From contig NZ_JAFFZS010000003.1 of assembly GCF_016921115.1 (NCBI RefSeq), positions 1-64,000 of the forward strand: a DNA stretch of 64,000 nt, in the 5' to 3' direction. Numbering within the stretch: position 1 is the stretch's first letter; the number at the start of each line of letters is the position of its first letter. The DNA comes from Streptomyces actuosus (lineage in GTDB: Bacteria > Actinomycetota > Actinomycetes > Streptomycetales > Streptomycetaceae). Shown here piece by piece: positions 8,398 through 17,044 of the stretch. Position numbers and translations under genes: made by a program. Below the pieces are notes generated by a model. That model was given only the letters and a program-made list of their open reading frames with translations. It was not told the origin of the DNA and made no database searches.

Positions 8398-9003
8398 ATG
8401 GTCTCCGAACACTCCGACGCCACCGGCGGCGACCAGGCCGCCCTGGCCCTGAAGATCCTGGTCGCCGGCGGATTCGGCGTCGGCAAGACGACCCTCGTGG
8501 GCGCGGTCAGCGAGATCAGACCGCTGCGCACCGAGGAACTGCTCAGCGAGGCGGGCCGGTGGATGGACGACACCGGCGGGCTGGACGGGAAGACCACGAC
8601 GACCGTCGCCATGGACTTCGGCCGCATCACCATCCGCGCCGGCCTGTCGCTGTACCTGTTCGGCACTCCCGGCCAGGACCGCTTCTGGTTCCTGTGGGAC
8701 GAACTGGCGCAGGGAGCCCTCGGCGCCGTGGTGCTCGCCGACACCCGCCGCCTGGAGGACAGCTTCCCGGCGGTGGACTACTTCGAGCACCGGCACGTTC
8801 CGTTCGTCGTGGCCGTCAACTGCTTCGCCGGGAACCGCACCCACGCCGCCCGCGAGGTCGCTCGAGCCCTCGACCTCGACGACGGCACCCCCGTGGTGCT
8901 CTGCGACGCCCGGGACCGCAATTCGAGCAAGGAGGTACTGATCAGCCTGGTGGAGTACGCCGGCCGCATGCACACCGCCCGACTGCTGGACTCCGTGGGC
9001 TGA
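8398..9003 (+). CDS. cvnD: Small GTP-binding protein (conservon CvnD-like)
   Basis: This 201-residue Ras-like P-loop GTPase belongs to the CvnD family. Walker A is GGFGVGKTT at residues 24-32. A switch II-like LFGTPGQDRFWFLWDEL follows, then LGAVVLADTRR and the VAVNCF motif that replaces NKxD in this family. CvnD proteins cycle GTP/GDP within conservon complexes that affect development and secondary metabolism. The gene follows DUF742 by 110 bases and converges closely on the F420 oxidoreductase gene. A cvnE cytochrome P450 is not present next to it. Confidence 0.88.
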   Translation: MVSEHSDATGGDQAALALKILVAGGFGVGKTTLVGAVSEIRPLRTEELLSEAGRWMDDTGGLDGKTTTTVAMDFGRITIRAGLSLYLFGTPGQDRFWFLWDELAQGALGAVVLADTRRLEDSFPAVDYFEHRHVPFVVAVNCFAGNRTHAAREVARALDLDDGTPVVLCDARDRNSSKEVLISLVEYAGRMHTARLLDSVG

Positions 9004-9018
9004 GGGATCCCGCGCGGG

Positions 9019-9447
9019 TCAGTCCGCCACGGCCTTCTGCGCCAGCACCCGGTCCACGGCGACCCGCACCAGGAACTCGCCCGGTACGCCGTTGCGGGCC
9101 CCGAACTCCTCGGCACGATCCTCGCCCATGTACCGGGCGCCGATGCGGGTGGCCCAGGCCCGCAGTTCGCCGAGGTCCTCCGAGACCCGGGCCCGGCCCT
9201 GCAGCACCACGAAGCCGTAGGGCGGCCGGTCGTCGTCCACGCAGAGGGCGACCCGGCCGTCCCGGACCAGATTCCGGCCCTTGACGCTCTCCTTGTGGGT
9301 GTTGAACACGACCTCGTCCCCGTCGAGGAGGAACCAGATCGGTGTCACATGCGGGCTGCCGTCCGCCCTGACGGTGGACAGCTTGCCGGTTCGGGTGCCG
9401 TACGAGACGAACTCCCGCCATTCCGCGTCGGTCATCTTCTCTGCCAT
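9019..9447 (-). CDS. PPOX-class F420-dependent oxidoreductase
   Basis: This 142-residue split-beta-barrel protein resembles the F420-binding pyridoxamine-oxidase-like class. The ATG at 9447 is chosen because GGAGGATGGGG lies just upstream and the protein begins at the family-typical MTDAEWREFVSYGTRTGKL. VRADGSPHVTPIWFLLDGDE and NTHKESVKGRNLVRDGRVAL are standard cofactor-binding segments. It likely reduces a small unsaturated substrate using F420H2. It is divergent from the second roadblock gene, with 94 bases between starts. Confidence 0.85.
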   Translation of the reverse strand: MAEKMTDAEWREFVSYGTRTGKLSTVRADGSPHVTPIWFLLDGDEVVFNTHKESVKGRNLVRDGRVALCVDDDRPPYGFVVLQGRARVSEDLGELRAWATRIGARYMGEDRAEEFGARNGVPGEFLVRVAVDRVLAQKAVAD

Positions 9448-9541
9448 GTCCCCATCCTCCTTGCCCGGGGCCCGGTCCTGGGGAAGGCTGGCGGGGGAAG
9501 TCCCCCGGCCCGGGGGAGACCTCACACGGGGAGATGTGAAC

Positions 9542-9955
9542 ATGGCGCACCACCAGGGCCTCGGCTGGCTGCTGGACGATCTGACCGAGCGCGTCGACCA
9601 TGTGCGGTACGCCCTGGTCCTGTCCAACGACGGACTGGTGACCGGGGCGAGTACGGGCCTGGAGCGCGAGGACGCCGAGCATCTGGCGGCCGTCTCCTCG
9701 GGCCTGCACAGCCTCGCCAAGGGCTCGGGACGGCACTTCGGGGCGGGCGGAGTGCGCCAGACGATGATCGAGTTCGACGACGCGGTGCTCTTCGTCACCG
9801 CCGCGGGGGCCGGCAGCTGCCTGTGCGTGCTCAGCGGCGCGCAGGCCGACTTCGGGCAGATCGCCTACGAGATGGCCCTCCTGGTCAATCGGGTCGGAGA
9901 ACATCTCGACGTGGATGCCCGGCGCCCGGCGCACGACCCTCTGGCAGATCTCTGA
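9542..9955 (+). CDS. Roadblock/LC7 protein, second copy
   Basis: This 137-residue Roadblock/LC7 protein is similar over its whole length to the conservon copy at 7285. It shares LGWLLDDLTERVDHVRYALV, SNDGLVTGASTGLEREDAEHL and GLHSLAKGSGRHFGAGGVRQ. A GGGGAG site lies upstream of the ATG. It has no DUF742 or GTPase neighbour of its own. It could be an orphan duplicate working with the nearby CvnD-like GTPase. Confidence 0.85.
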   Translation: MAHHQGLGWLLDDLTERVDHVRYALVLSNDGLVTGASTGLEREDAEHLAAVSSGLHSLAKGSGRHFGAGGVRQTMIEFDDAVLFVTAAGAGSCLCVLSGAQADFGQIAYEMALLVNRVGEHLDVDARRPAHDPLADL

Positions 9956-10089
9956 CAGGCCTCTGACCTGCGCTCCTGCTCATCCCGGGAGTTTTCCACA
10001 GGCTGCCACGAGATCGGCGGACGCGGCTACGGTGGAGTCACGGCGAGCGCAGAGCGCGCGAGCCGGTGACTCCACGGGGGAGACAGGCC

Positions 10090-10992
10090 ATGTCACGCGA
10101 CACTCTCATGTCCGAGCACCAGCCGTCCCGCGCTCCGAGCCGCGCCGCGCGGGAACTGGGTCTGAAGCGCGCCGATTTCGACCTCGCCGTGCATCTCGGC
10201 AGGATCCGCACCGTGCCCGACGAGGGAGGCGGTGGCCGCCGCGTCCTCCTCGCCGAGATCGAACGCCTGCGGGCCCAGGACGGGTTTCCCGGCGCGTTGC
10301 ACCAGCGCATCAGGACGGTGGGCACCAAGCACGGTGCCGCGCTGATGGACGTGACGCCCACCAGGTTCACCCGGCTGGCCCGCCTGGGTGCGGTGGTCCC
10401 GGTGCGCTTCGCCATCAACCGCTACCGAGCCGTTGTCTGGATGTACATGGTTGATGAACTGCGGCAGTTCGCCGCGGACCGGAACAACGCGCCCCTGCTG
10501 AACGGCCGCATGCCCGGGGACCTGCGCGAGAAACTGGCGGACGGCGCGGATCTGCGGCCCCGCAACTGGCGCGGACGGCACCTCGGATTCCTGCTGCGCC
10601 AGGCGGCCGGGCCCTGGCAGCGCGCCGGAGCCGTGGCCGCTCTCCTCGATACCGCCCGGATCACCGAAGCGGTTCCTGATCCCGCCGAGCGCGCACACCT
10701 GCACCGTTTCCGCCCCGGCCCACCGGGCCACGGAGCCCCGGGATCACCCGCGGCGGAGCTGTCCGCGCGGCTCACGACCGCGGACGACGGGGAGGAGATC
10801 GCCTGGCTCCGCGCGGATTTGACGCAGGCACTGGACCAGGCCCGGGCGCGGCAGCCCGCGCCGTGCCCGCCCGCCGGGCCGACCCGGACCGACCCCGCCC
10901 CGCAGCCGGCCGTGCGCTCGGCCGCAGCCCCGGCCGAGCGGCCGGTACGACGCCGCAGGCTGCTGGGGCGGCTGCTGCGCACGGGGGCCTGA
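10090..10992 (+). CDS. DUF6397-like putative regulatory protein
   Basis: This 300-residue protein starts at the ATG at 10090, which has GGGGGAGAC upstream. The first 60 residues look like a DNA-binding helix-turn-helix (SRAARELGLKRADFDLAVHLGRI with a following wing). The second segment (VTPTRFTRLARLGAVVP and YRAVVWMYMVDELRQF) resembles another helix-turn-helix. The C-terminal third is low-complexity Pro/Ala/Arg. I recall similar Streptomyces proteins classed as DUF6397. Its role is unknown. Its stop codon lies one base from the end of the convergent tesB gene. Confidence 0.65.
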   Translation: MSRDTLMSEHQPSRAPSRAARELGLKRADFDLAVHLGRIRTVPDEGGGGRRVLLAEIERLRAQDGFPGALHQRIRTVGTKHGAALMDVTPTRFTRLARLGAVVPVRFAINRYRAVVWMYMVDELRQFAADRNNAPLLNGRMPGDLREKLADGADLRPRNWRGRHLGFLLRQAAGPWQRAGAVAALLDTARITEAVPDPAERAHLHRFRPGPPGHGAPGSPAAELSARLTTADDGEEIAWLRADLTQALDQARARQPAPCPPAGPTRTDPAPQPAVRSAAAPAERPVRRRRLLGRLLRTGA

Positions 10993-10993
10993 C

Positions 10994-11860
10994 CTACAGC
11001 GCCCGGAACAGGCCCTCCTGCACGACGGACACCAGCAGGTGTCCCCGGCGGTCGTAGATCCGCCCGCGGGCCAGTCCCCGGCCGCCGGTGGCGATCGGCG
11101 ACTCCTGGTCGTACAGGAACCACTCGTCCGTGCGGAACGGCCGATGGAACCACATGGCATGGTCCAGCGACGCCATGTCGAAGTTCCGTGACCCCCACAG
11201 CGGTTCGATCGGCAGACGCACCGCATCCAGCAGGGTCGTGTCGCTGGCGTAGGTCAACGCACAGGTGTGCACCAGCGGATCGTCGCCGAGGGGCCCGACG
11301 GCGCGCATCCACACCGCACTGCGCGGCTCGGCGTCCTTGACCTCCTCCGGGGTCCAGCGAAGCCGGTCCACATAGCGGATGTCGAAGGGCTGTCGGCGCG
11401 CCGTCCGCTCCAACCGCTCGGGCAACGCGCCCATATGCTCCCGGATCTCCTCCGTGACCGTCGGTAGGGACTCCGGGTCGGGGACCTCGCGGGCCGGTGG
11501 CAGCTGGTGCTCGAACGGCCCTTCCTCGGGCTTGTGGAAGGAGGCGGTGAGATTGAAGATCGTGCGGCCCTGCTGCACGGCGGTGACCCGGCGGGTCGTG
11601 AACGACCGCCCGTCCCGCACCCGCTCCACCTGGTACACGATCGGGACGCCCGGCCGGCCCGGGCGAAGGAAGTACGCGTGCAGGGAGTGGACCGGGCGGT
11701 CGCCCTCCGTGGTACGCCCGGCGGCGACCAGCGCCTGGCCCGCCACCTGTCCGCCGAAGACCCGTTGCAGGGACTCGTGCGGGCTGCGCCCGCGGAAGAT
11801 GTTGACCTCGATCTGCTCCAGGTCGAGCAGGTCGACGAGTCTCTCGGCCGGATTCGTCAT
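10994..11860 (-). CDS. tesB: Acyl-CoA thioesterase II
   Basis: This 288-residue double-hotdog thioesterase has the usual TesB length. It begins with the family-typical LVDLLDLEQIEVNIFRGRSP. It contains RVFGGQVAGQALVAAGRT, the first hotdog helix and PVHSLHAYFLRPG. The C-terminal hotdog contains LDHAMWFHRPF with the catalytic-type Asp, and RGLARGRIYDRRGHLL. TesB hydrolyses medium- and long-chain acyl-CoA to free acid and CoA. The start has only a weak ribosome site. The stop of the helicase gene lies upstream, 19 bases from this ATG, on the same strand, so the two may be cotranscribed. Confidence 0.92.
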   Translation of the reverse strand: MTNPAERLVDLLDLEQIEVNIFRGRSPHESLQRVFGGQVAGQALVAAGRTTEGDRPVHSLHAYFLRPGRPGVPIVYQVERVRDGRSFTTRRVTAVQQGRTIFNLTASFHKPEEGPFEHQLPPAREVPDPESLPTVTEEIREHMGALPERLERTARRQPFDIRYVDRLRWTPEEVKDAEPRSAVWMRAVGPLGDDPLVHTCALTYASDTTLLDAVRLPIEPLWGSRNFDMASLDHAMWFHRPFRTDEWFLYDQESPIATGGRGLARGRIYDRRGHLLVSVVQEGLFRAL

Positions 11861-11879
11861 GGCTGCGCTGCTCCCGTCC

Positions 11880-14393
11880 TCACAGCTGGCCGACGTCGGT
11901 CACCCGGACGACCGCACGGCCTTCCGTGTCCGAGGCCGCGAGATCGACCTCCGCGCTGATGCCCCAGTCGTGGTCGCCGTTCGGGTCGTCGAAGATCTGC
12001 CGGACGCGCCACAGGCGGCTGTGCTGGTCCTCCTCGATGACCAGCAGCTTGGGGCCGCGGGCGTTCGGCCCCGTGCCCAGGTCGTCGTACTCGTCCCAGT
12101 ACTTGTCCATGGCCTCGCCCCACGCGTCGGCGTCCCAACCGGAGTCGCCGTCCAGTTCGCCGAGCTCCCCCACCTGATCGAGGGCGGCGAGCTCCACGCG
12201 CCGGAACAGGGCGTTGCGCACCAGGACGCGGAAGGCCCGCGCGTTGGTGGTGACCGGCTTGACCTCGTCGGCCTTCTCCTGGGCCTCTTCCGCGGTCATC
12301 TCCTCCGGGTTGGCCAACTGCTCCCACTCGTCCAGCAGGCTGGAGTCGACCTGGCGGACCATCTCACCGAGCCACTCGATCAGATCCTGCAGGTCCTCGG
12401 ACTTCAGATCGTCCGGGATGTTGTGGTCGAGGGTCTTGTAGGCGCTGGCCAGGTAGCGCAGCACGATTCCCTCGGTGCGGGCCAGTTCGTAGAAGGAGAC
12501 CAGCTCCGTGAAGGACAGCGCCCGCTCGTACATGTCGCGGATCACCGACTTCGGCGACAGCGGATGGTCGCCGACCCAGGGGTGGCTCTTGCGGTAGGTG
12601 TTGTAGGCGTGGAAGAGCAGCTCCTCCAGGGGCTTGGGGTAGGTGATGTCCTGGAGGCGCTCCATGCGCTCCTCGTACTCGACCCCGTCCGCCTTCATCG
12701 CGGCCACGGCCTCACCGCGTGCCTTGTTCTGCTGGGCGGCGAGGATCTGCCGTGGATCGTCGAGCGTGGACTCCACCACGGACACCATGTCCAGGGCGTA
12801 GGAGGGCGACTCCGGATCCAGCAGGTCGAAGGCGGCCAGCGCGAACGTGGACAGCGGCTGGTTGAGCGCGAAGTCCTGCTGCAGATCGACGGTGAGCCGG
12901 ACGATGCGGCCCTCGCCGTCCGGTTGGTCCAGCTTCTCCACGATGCCGCCGTCCAGCAGCGAGCGGTAGATGGCGATCGCCCGCCGGATGTGCCGCAGCT
13001 GCTGCTTGCGCGGCTCGTGGTTCTCCTCCAGCAGGTGCCGCATGGCGTCGAAGGCGTTGCCGGGCCGGGCGATGACCGCCAGCAGCATGGTGTGCGTGAC
13101 CCTGAAACGGGACGTGAGCGGCTCCGGCTCGGAGGCGATGAGCTTGTCGAAGGTGTTCTCCGTCCACGCGACGAAGCCCTCCGGGGCCTTCTTGCGGACC
13201 ACCTTGCGGCGCTTCTTCGGGTCGTCGCCGGCCTTGGCCAGTGCCTTCTCGTTCTCGATGACGTGCTCCGGCGCCTGTGCGACGACGAAGCCCGCCGTGT
13301 CGAAGCCCGCCCGGCCCGCCCGACCCGCGATCTGGTGGAACTCGCGGGCCCGCAGGGTTCGCACCCGGCTGCCGTCGTACTTGGTCAGCGCGGTGAACAG
13401 CACCGTGCGGATGGGCACGTTGACGCCGACGCCCAGCGTGTCGGTGCCGCAGATCACCTTCAGCAGGCCGGCCTGCGCCAGCTTCTCCACCAGGCGCCGG
13501 TACTTCGGCAGCATGCCGGCGTGGTGGACACCGATTCCGTGCCGGACGTAGCGGGAGAGGTTGCGCCCGAACTTGGTGGTGAAGCGGAAGTTGCCGATCA
13601 ACTCGGCGATCCTGTCCTTCTCCTCGCGGGTGCACATGTTGATGCTCATCAGCGCCTGCGCCCGTTCCACCGCCTGCGCTTGCGTGAAGTGGACGATGTA
13701 GACCGGGGCCTGCTTGGTGTCCAGCAGGTCGGTGAGGGTCTCCGTGAGGGGCGTGTAGCGGTACTCGTAGGAGAGGGGCACGGGCCGGGTCGCGGAGCGG
13801 ACCACCGCGGTGGGGCGCCCGGTGCGCCGCGTGAGGTCCTTCTCGAAGTAGCCCACGTCGCCGAGCGTGGCCGACATCAGTACGAACTGCGCCTGCGGCA
13901 GCTCCAGCAGCGGGATCTGCCAGGCCCAGCCACGGTCCGGTTCCGCGTAGAAGTGGAACTCGTCCATGACGACCTGGCCGATGTCGGCGTTCTTGCCGTC
14001 GCGCAGGGCGATCGACGCGAGCACCTCCGCCGTGCAGCAGATGACCGGGGCATCGGCGTTCACGGAGGCGTCGCCGGTCAGCATGCCGACGTTCTCCGTG
14101 CCGAACAGCTTGCACAGCTCGAAGAACTTCTCCGACACCAGTGCCTTGATCGGCGCCGTGTAGAAGGTGACCTCGTCCCGGGCCAGCGCCGCGAAGTGCG
14201 CGCCGGCCGCGATCATGCTCTTGCCGGACCCGGTGGGGGTGGACACGATCACGTTCGCACCGGAGACCACCTCGATCAGCGCCTCCTCCTGGTGGGGATA
14301 GAGCGTCAGGCCGCGCTCCTGGGCCCAGGACTCGAAGGCCTCGTAGAGGGTGTCGGGGTCGGCGGTCGGCGGCAGCTGATCGATGAGGGTCAC
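11880..14393 (-). CDS. DExH-box RNA/DNA helicase with DUF3516 C-terminus
   Basis: This 837-residue Ski2-like helicase carries Walker A TPTGSGKS at 52-59, DEFH at 144-147, SAT at 174-176 and motif VI QIAGRAGRAG at 354-363. After the two RecA domains comes a long C-terminal region (about 400-837) typical of actinobacterial helicases annotated with DUF3516. The GTG start at 14393 gives the family-like beginning MTLIDQLPPTADPDTLYEAF; an upstream extension of the frame is not family-like. A role in RNA processing or turnover is likely but not proven. The start overlaps no other gene, though a divergent gene begins only 145 bases away. Confidence 0.88.
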   Translation of the reverse strand: MTLIDQLPPTADPDTLYEAFESWAQERGLTLYPHQEEALIEVVSGANVIVSTPTGSGKSMIAAGAHFAALARDEVTFYTAPIKALVSEKFFELCKLFGTENVGMLTGDASVNADAPVICCTAEVLASIALRDGKNADIGQVVMDEFHFYAEPDRGWAWQIPLLELPQAQFVLMSATLGDVGYFEKDLTRRTGRPTAVVRSATRPVPLSYEYRYTPLTETLTDLLDTKQAPVYIVHFTQAQAVERAQALMSINMCTREEKDRIAELIGNFRFTTKFGRNLSRYVRHGIGVHHAGMLPKYRRLVEKLAQAGLLKVICGTDTLGVGVNVPIRTVLFTALTKYDGSRVRTLRAREFHQIAGRAGRAGFDTAGFVVAQAPEHVIENEKALAKAGDDPKKRRKVVRKKAPEGFVAWTENTFDKLIASEPEPLTSRFRVTHTMLLAVIARPGNAFDAMRHLLEENHEPRKQQLRHIRRAIAIYRSLLDGGIVEKLDQPDGEGRIVRLTVDLQQDFALNQPLSTFALAAFDLLDPESPSYALDMVSVVESTLDDPRQILAAQQNKARGEAVAAMKADGVEYEERMERLQDITYPKPLEELLFHAYNTYRKSHPWVGDHPLSPKSVIRDMYERALSFTELVSFYELARTEGIVLRYLASAYKTLDHNIPDDLKSEDLQDLIEWLGEMVRQVDSSLLDEWEQLANPEEMTAEEAQEKADEVKPVTTNARAFRVLVRNALFRRVELAALDQVGELGELDGDSGWDADAWGEAMDKYWDEYDDLGTGPNARGPKLLVIEEDQHSRLWRVRQIFDDPNGDHDWGISAEVDLAASDTEGRAVVRVTDVGQL

Positions 14394-14538
14394 GCCCCCA
14401 TCTTGCCTGTCCGCCGGCCCGATGCGGGAATCGGATGCCCCGTGGAAGATCACGACCGCTACGCTGTGTCGCCGACCGAGGGTCAACGCCCCCGGTCGAC
14501 TGATCAGCGGCATGCGAGGAATGGGGCGGGCAACAGCC

Positions 14539-15333
14539 ATGATGGGACCAGCACACTCTCTGTCGGGGGCCGCAGCCTGGCTCGGCGTCGGAGCGGCGGC
14601 CGCCGCGGCCGGGCATCCGATGCCCTGGCCGGTCCTGCTGACCGGCGCGCTGATCTGCGCCGGCGCCGCGCTCGCACCCGACCTCGACCACAAGGCGGCC
14701 ACCATCTCGCGGGCCTTCGGCCCGGTGTCGCGGTGGCTCTGCGAGATCGTCGACAAGCTGTCCTACGCGGTCTACAAGGCGACGCGCAAACCGGGCGACT
14801 CGCGTCGCTCCGGCGGTCACCGCACGCTCACGCACACCTGGGTCTGGGCGGCACTGATCGGGGCGGCTGCCTCGGGGCTGGCGGTCACCGGGGGGCGGTG
14901 GGCGGTTCTGGCGATCCTGTTCGTGCACATGGTGCTGGCCATCGAAGGCCTCCTGTGGCGGGCGGCCCGCGGTTCCAGCAGCGACGTCCTGGTGTGGCTG
15001 CTGGCCGCGACCAGCGCATGGATCATCGCCGGCGTACTGGACAAGCCGGGCAAAGGGTCGGACTGGCTGTTCACGGCGCCGGGCCAGGAGTACCTGTGGC
15101 TGGGACTGCCGATCGTCCTGGGTGCGCTGGTACACGACATCGGGGACGCGCTGACCGTCTCCGGCTGTCCGATCCTGTGGCCGATCCCGGTGGGCCGCAA
15201 GCGCTGGTACCCGCTTGGCCCGCCCAAGGGGATGAGGTTCCGCGCGGGCAGCTGGGTGGAGCTGAAGGTGCTCATGCCCGTGTTCATGGTCCTCGGCGGG
15301 GTGGGCGGAGCGGTGGCGCTCAACGTGATCTGA
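14539..15333 (+). CDS. YdjM-like membrane-bound metal-dependent hydrolase
   Basis: This 264-residue membrane protein matches the DUF457/YdjM family. It begins with MGPAHSLSGAAAWLG, which holds the first conserved His. APDLDHKAATISR carries the D-x-DH metal motif, and GGHRTLTHTWVW a further conserved His pair. Four or more hydrophobic segments follow. The start is uncertain: the ATG at 14539 is followed by another ATG, and upstream in-frame ATGs exist at 14512 and 14521. The family is assigned on motifs only, and the physiological substrate is unknown. It is divergent from the helicase gene. Confidence 0.75.
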   Translation: MMGPAHSLSGAAAWLGVGAAAAAAGHPMPWPVLLTGALICAGAALAPDLDHKAATISRAFGPVSRWLCEIVDKLSYAVYKATRKPGDSRRSGGHRTLTHTWVWAALIGAAASGLAVTGGRWAVLAILFVHMVLAIEGLLWRAARGSSSDVLVWLLAATSAWIIAGVLDKPGKGSDWLFTAPGQEYLWLGLPIVLGALVHDIGDALTVSGCPILWPIPVGRKRWYPLGPPKGMRFRAGSWVELKVLMPVFMVLGGVGGAVALNVI

Positions 15334-15356
15334 GCGGGCCCACCCGCGACCCCGGC

Positions 15357-15608
15357 CTACCTCTGGTCACCGCCGTAGCGCCGTTCGAACCGGGCGACGC
15401 GGCCCTCGGTGTCCACAGCCCGCGCCTTGCCGGTGTAGAAGGGGTGGCTCTCGGCGGAGATCTCCACGTCCACCACCGGGTAGGTCTCCCCGTCGTCCCA
15501 CTCGATGGTCTCGCCGCTGGTCGCGGTGGACCGGGTGAGGAAGGCGTAGCCGGCGGCGCGGTCGCGGAACACGACGGGGTGGTAGTCGGGGTGCTTGTCC
15601 TGCTGCAT
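15357..15608 (-). CDS. rpmE2: 50S ribosomal protein L31, type B (zinc-free)
   Basis: This 83-residue protein is full-length type B L31: the start [26 protein letters not shown], and the family-defining [20 protein letters not shown]. It lacks the CxxC zinc-binding pairs of type A L31, as expected for the paralogue used under zinc limitation. AGGAGC precedes the ATG. In other actinobacteria such copies are repressed by Zur. I could not see a convincing Zur box in the 44 bases before the next gene, so it may be cotranscribed with the DUF5709 gene upstream. Confidence 0.95.
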   Translation of the reverse strand: MQQDKHPDYHPVVFRDRAAGYAFLTRSTATSGETIEWDDGETYPVVDVEISAESHPFYTGKARAVDTEGRVARFERRYGGDQR

Positions 15609-15652
15609 GGCAGCTCCTGGGACGGGCGGGGCGGGCGGCGGGCGTACCGGCG

Positions 15653-16129
15653 TCAGCCCCGGTGGGAGTCGTCGTCGACGATGTGCACGGCGGCCTCCTC
15701 GGCGGAGGCGGCGGCGCCGTCGATACCGACGTCGGTGGCGACCAGTCCGGCTTCGTCATCCTCGTGGGCACCCTCGTCGGGTGCGACGAGCCGACCCGAG
15801 CGTGTGCCGCCGACCTCGTCGTCGAGCAGTTCGCCGTCGGTGTCCTGGGAGTCGCCGATGCCGTCGTCGTCCGCAGAGAGAAGGTCCGGCAGCTCCTCTG
15901 CCAGGCGCTGGTCCAGCGTCTCGCCGCGCTGCCGCTCGGCCGCCGTCACCCCCGTGTGCTCCACCGCCCAGGCTCTCTCGGGCGGGGACCAGCCACGGTC
16001 CAGGGGATCGTCGACACCGTCGTTCTCCAGTGTGTCCTCGGTGTCGAGCACCCCGGTGTCCTCCCTCTGCTCGGATCCGTCCGGCTGGTAGACGTCGTCT
16101 CCCCATCCGGATCCGTCGGCGTTGTTCAC
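15653..16129 (-). CDS. DUF5709-family acidic protein
   Basis: This 158-residue, strongly acidic protein starts at a GTG at 16129, with GGAGG upstream. The opening [19 protein letters not shown], the central [21 protein letters not shown] and the closing [17 protein letters not shown] are landmarks of the Streptomyces DUF5709 family. Its function is unknown; it is soluble, Asp/Glu-rich and without Cys. It sits 44 bases upstream of rpmE2 on the same strand. Confidence 0.8.
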   Translation of the reverse strand: MNNADGSGWGDDVYQPDGSEQREDTGVLDTEDTLENDGVDDPLDRGWSPPERAWAVEHTGVTAAERQRGETLDQRLAEELPDLLSADDDGIGDSQDTDGELLDDEVGGTRSGRLVAPDEGAHEDDEAGLVATDVGIDGAAASAEEAAVHIVDDDSHRG

Positions 16130-17044
16130 GGGTACCTCCAGGGGGTGGGGGCAGGCCCGTTCGCACCGCAGCCGGTGTCGGGCCGCCCCTGCACGGGGCG
16201 CAGGCGCCGAGTCACCGAACCGAGCGGTGCCCGGGTGCTCCCCGAGCCGGTGCCTCCTCTCAGACTTCCACCCCTGTTCGGGACCGCGCAACGGCACGGG
16301 GCCGCACCGGGGACTCCGGGTCCCGCGAGCCGGCCGCCGCACCGCACCTCACCGCACCGCCCGGGCACCGGCACGGCGGTCGGAACCGGGACCCGGCGGT
16401 TTCAGGGGCGCGCGGTCCCGGCCACCACGCCCCGGGCGGCAGTCGGCGTGCCCCCGGAGCCCGGCGTGGGCGGCAGCCCTGTCGAGGGCAGCACGGCGTG
16501 GGCAATGCCAGAGCCCTGACCTGCACAACCATCAGATGCGCGCAGCGGAGCGGGACGGACTGTCCGGGGAGAACCCGCGGTCCGCGCACGGATGGAAGCC
16601 GGAGTGTTGCGCTACGTGAGCACGAGGTGGCGAGGGTCATCGGAGAACCGGGCCCGCATGCTGCTGGACGTCGTCCGAACCGTCGTGTGACCGAGACGGC
16701 GGCCGACGCGCGCTGCGCGCCCACGCTCAAGGGGATTCAGGCCGCGCAGACGGGGGCGAAGATCGTCGCCTCGCTCCTGTGGGACGCGCCCGCTCGATTC
16801 ATCGACCCGGGGTGCGTGTGGAGGCGGGCCCCGAGGCGGCGCGATCAAGGCCGGGACGACGGCGCGGTGCGCCTGCCACGTCGGGCACCCTCATGACCGC
16901 ACCCGGTACCCGGTACCCGGGGCCCTCGGACGCAGGCCCTGCTGACCGGCTGGGCGGTGAGACGGAGCCGCTCCGCTCCGCGCACGCGCCCCCGACGGAA
17001 CGGATCACCGGATCGGCGCCGACTCCCCGCGCATTCCCCTCCGT
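16130..17044. other. Long gene-free stretch
   Basis: This 915-base region has no frame I can support. A short Met-initiated frame near 16592 lacks a ribosome site and family resemblance. Around 16900-16922 a small GGTACCC repeat occurs. No RNA gene was recognised. The region separates the DUF5709 promoter side from the 3' end of the ABC operon. Confidence 0.45.

Noticed and set aside
11379-16091. A 1570-codon open frame on the plus strand
   Set aside because: It runs antisense to tesB and the helicase gene, has no family motif, and reflects GC-rich antisense openness.
16895-16925. GGTACCC repeats as an operator or attachment site
   Set aside because: The repeat is only seven bases, with no nearby gene start and no integrase.
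16130-17044. Possible small genes or an RNA in the long gap
   Set aside because: A Met-initiated frame at 16592 and minus-strand frames lack ribosome sites and recognisable sequence. No cloverleaf or riboswitch-like folding was seen by eye.
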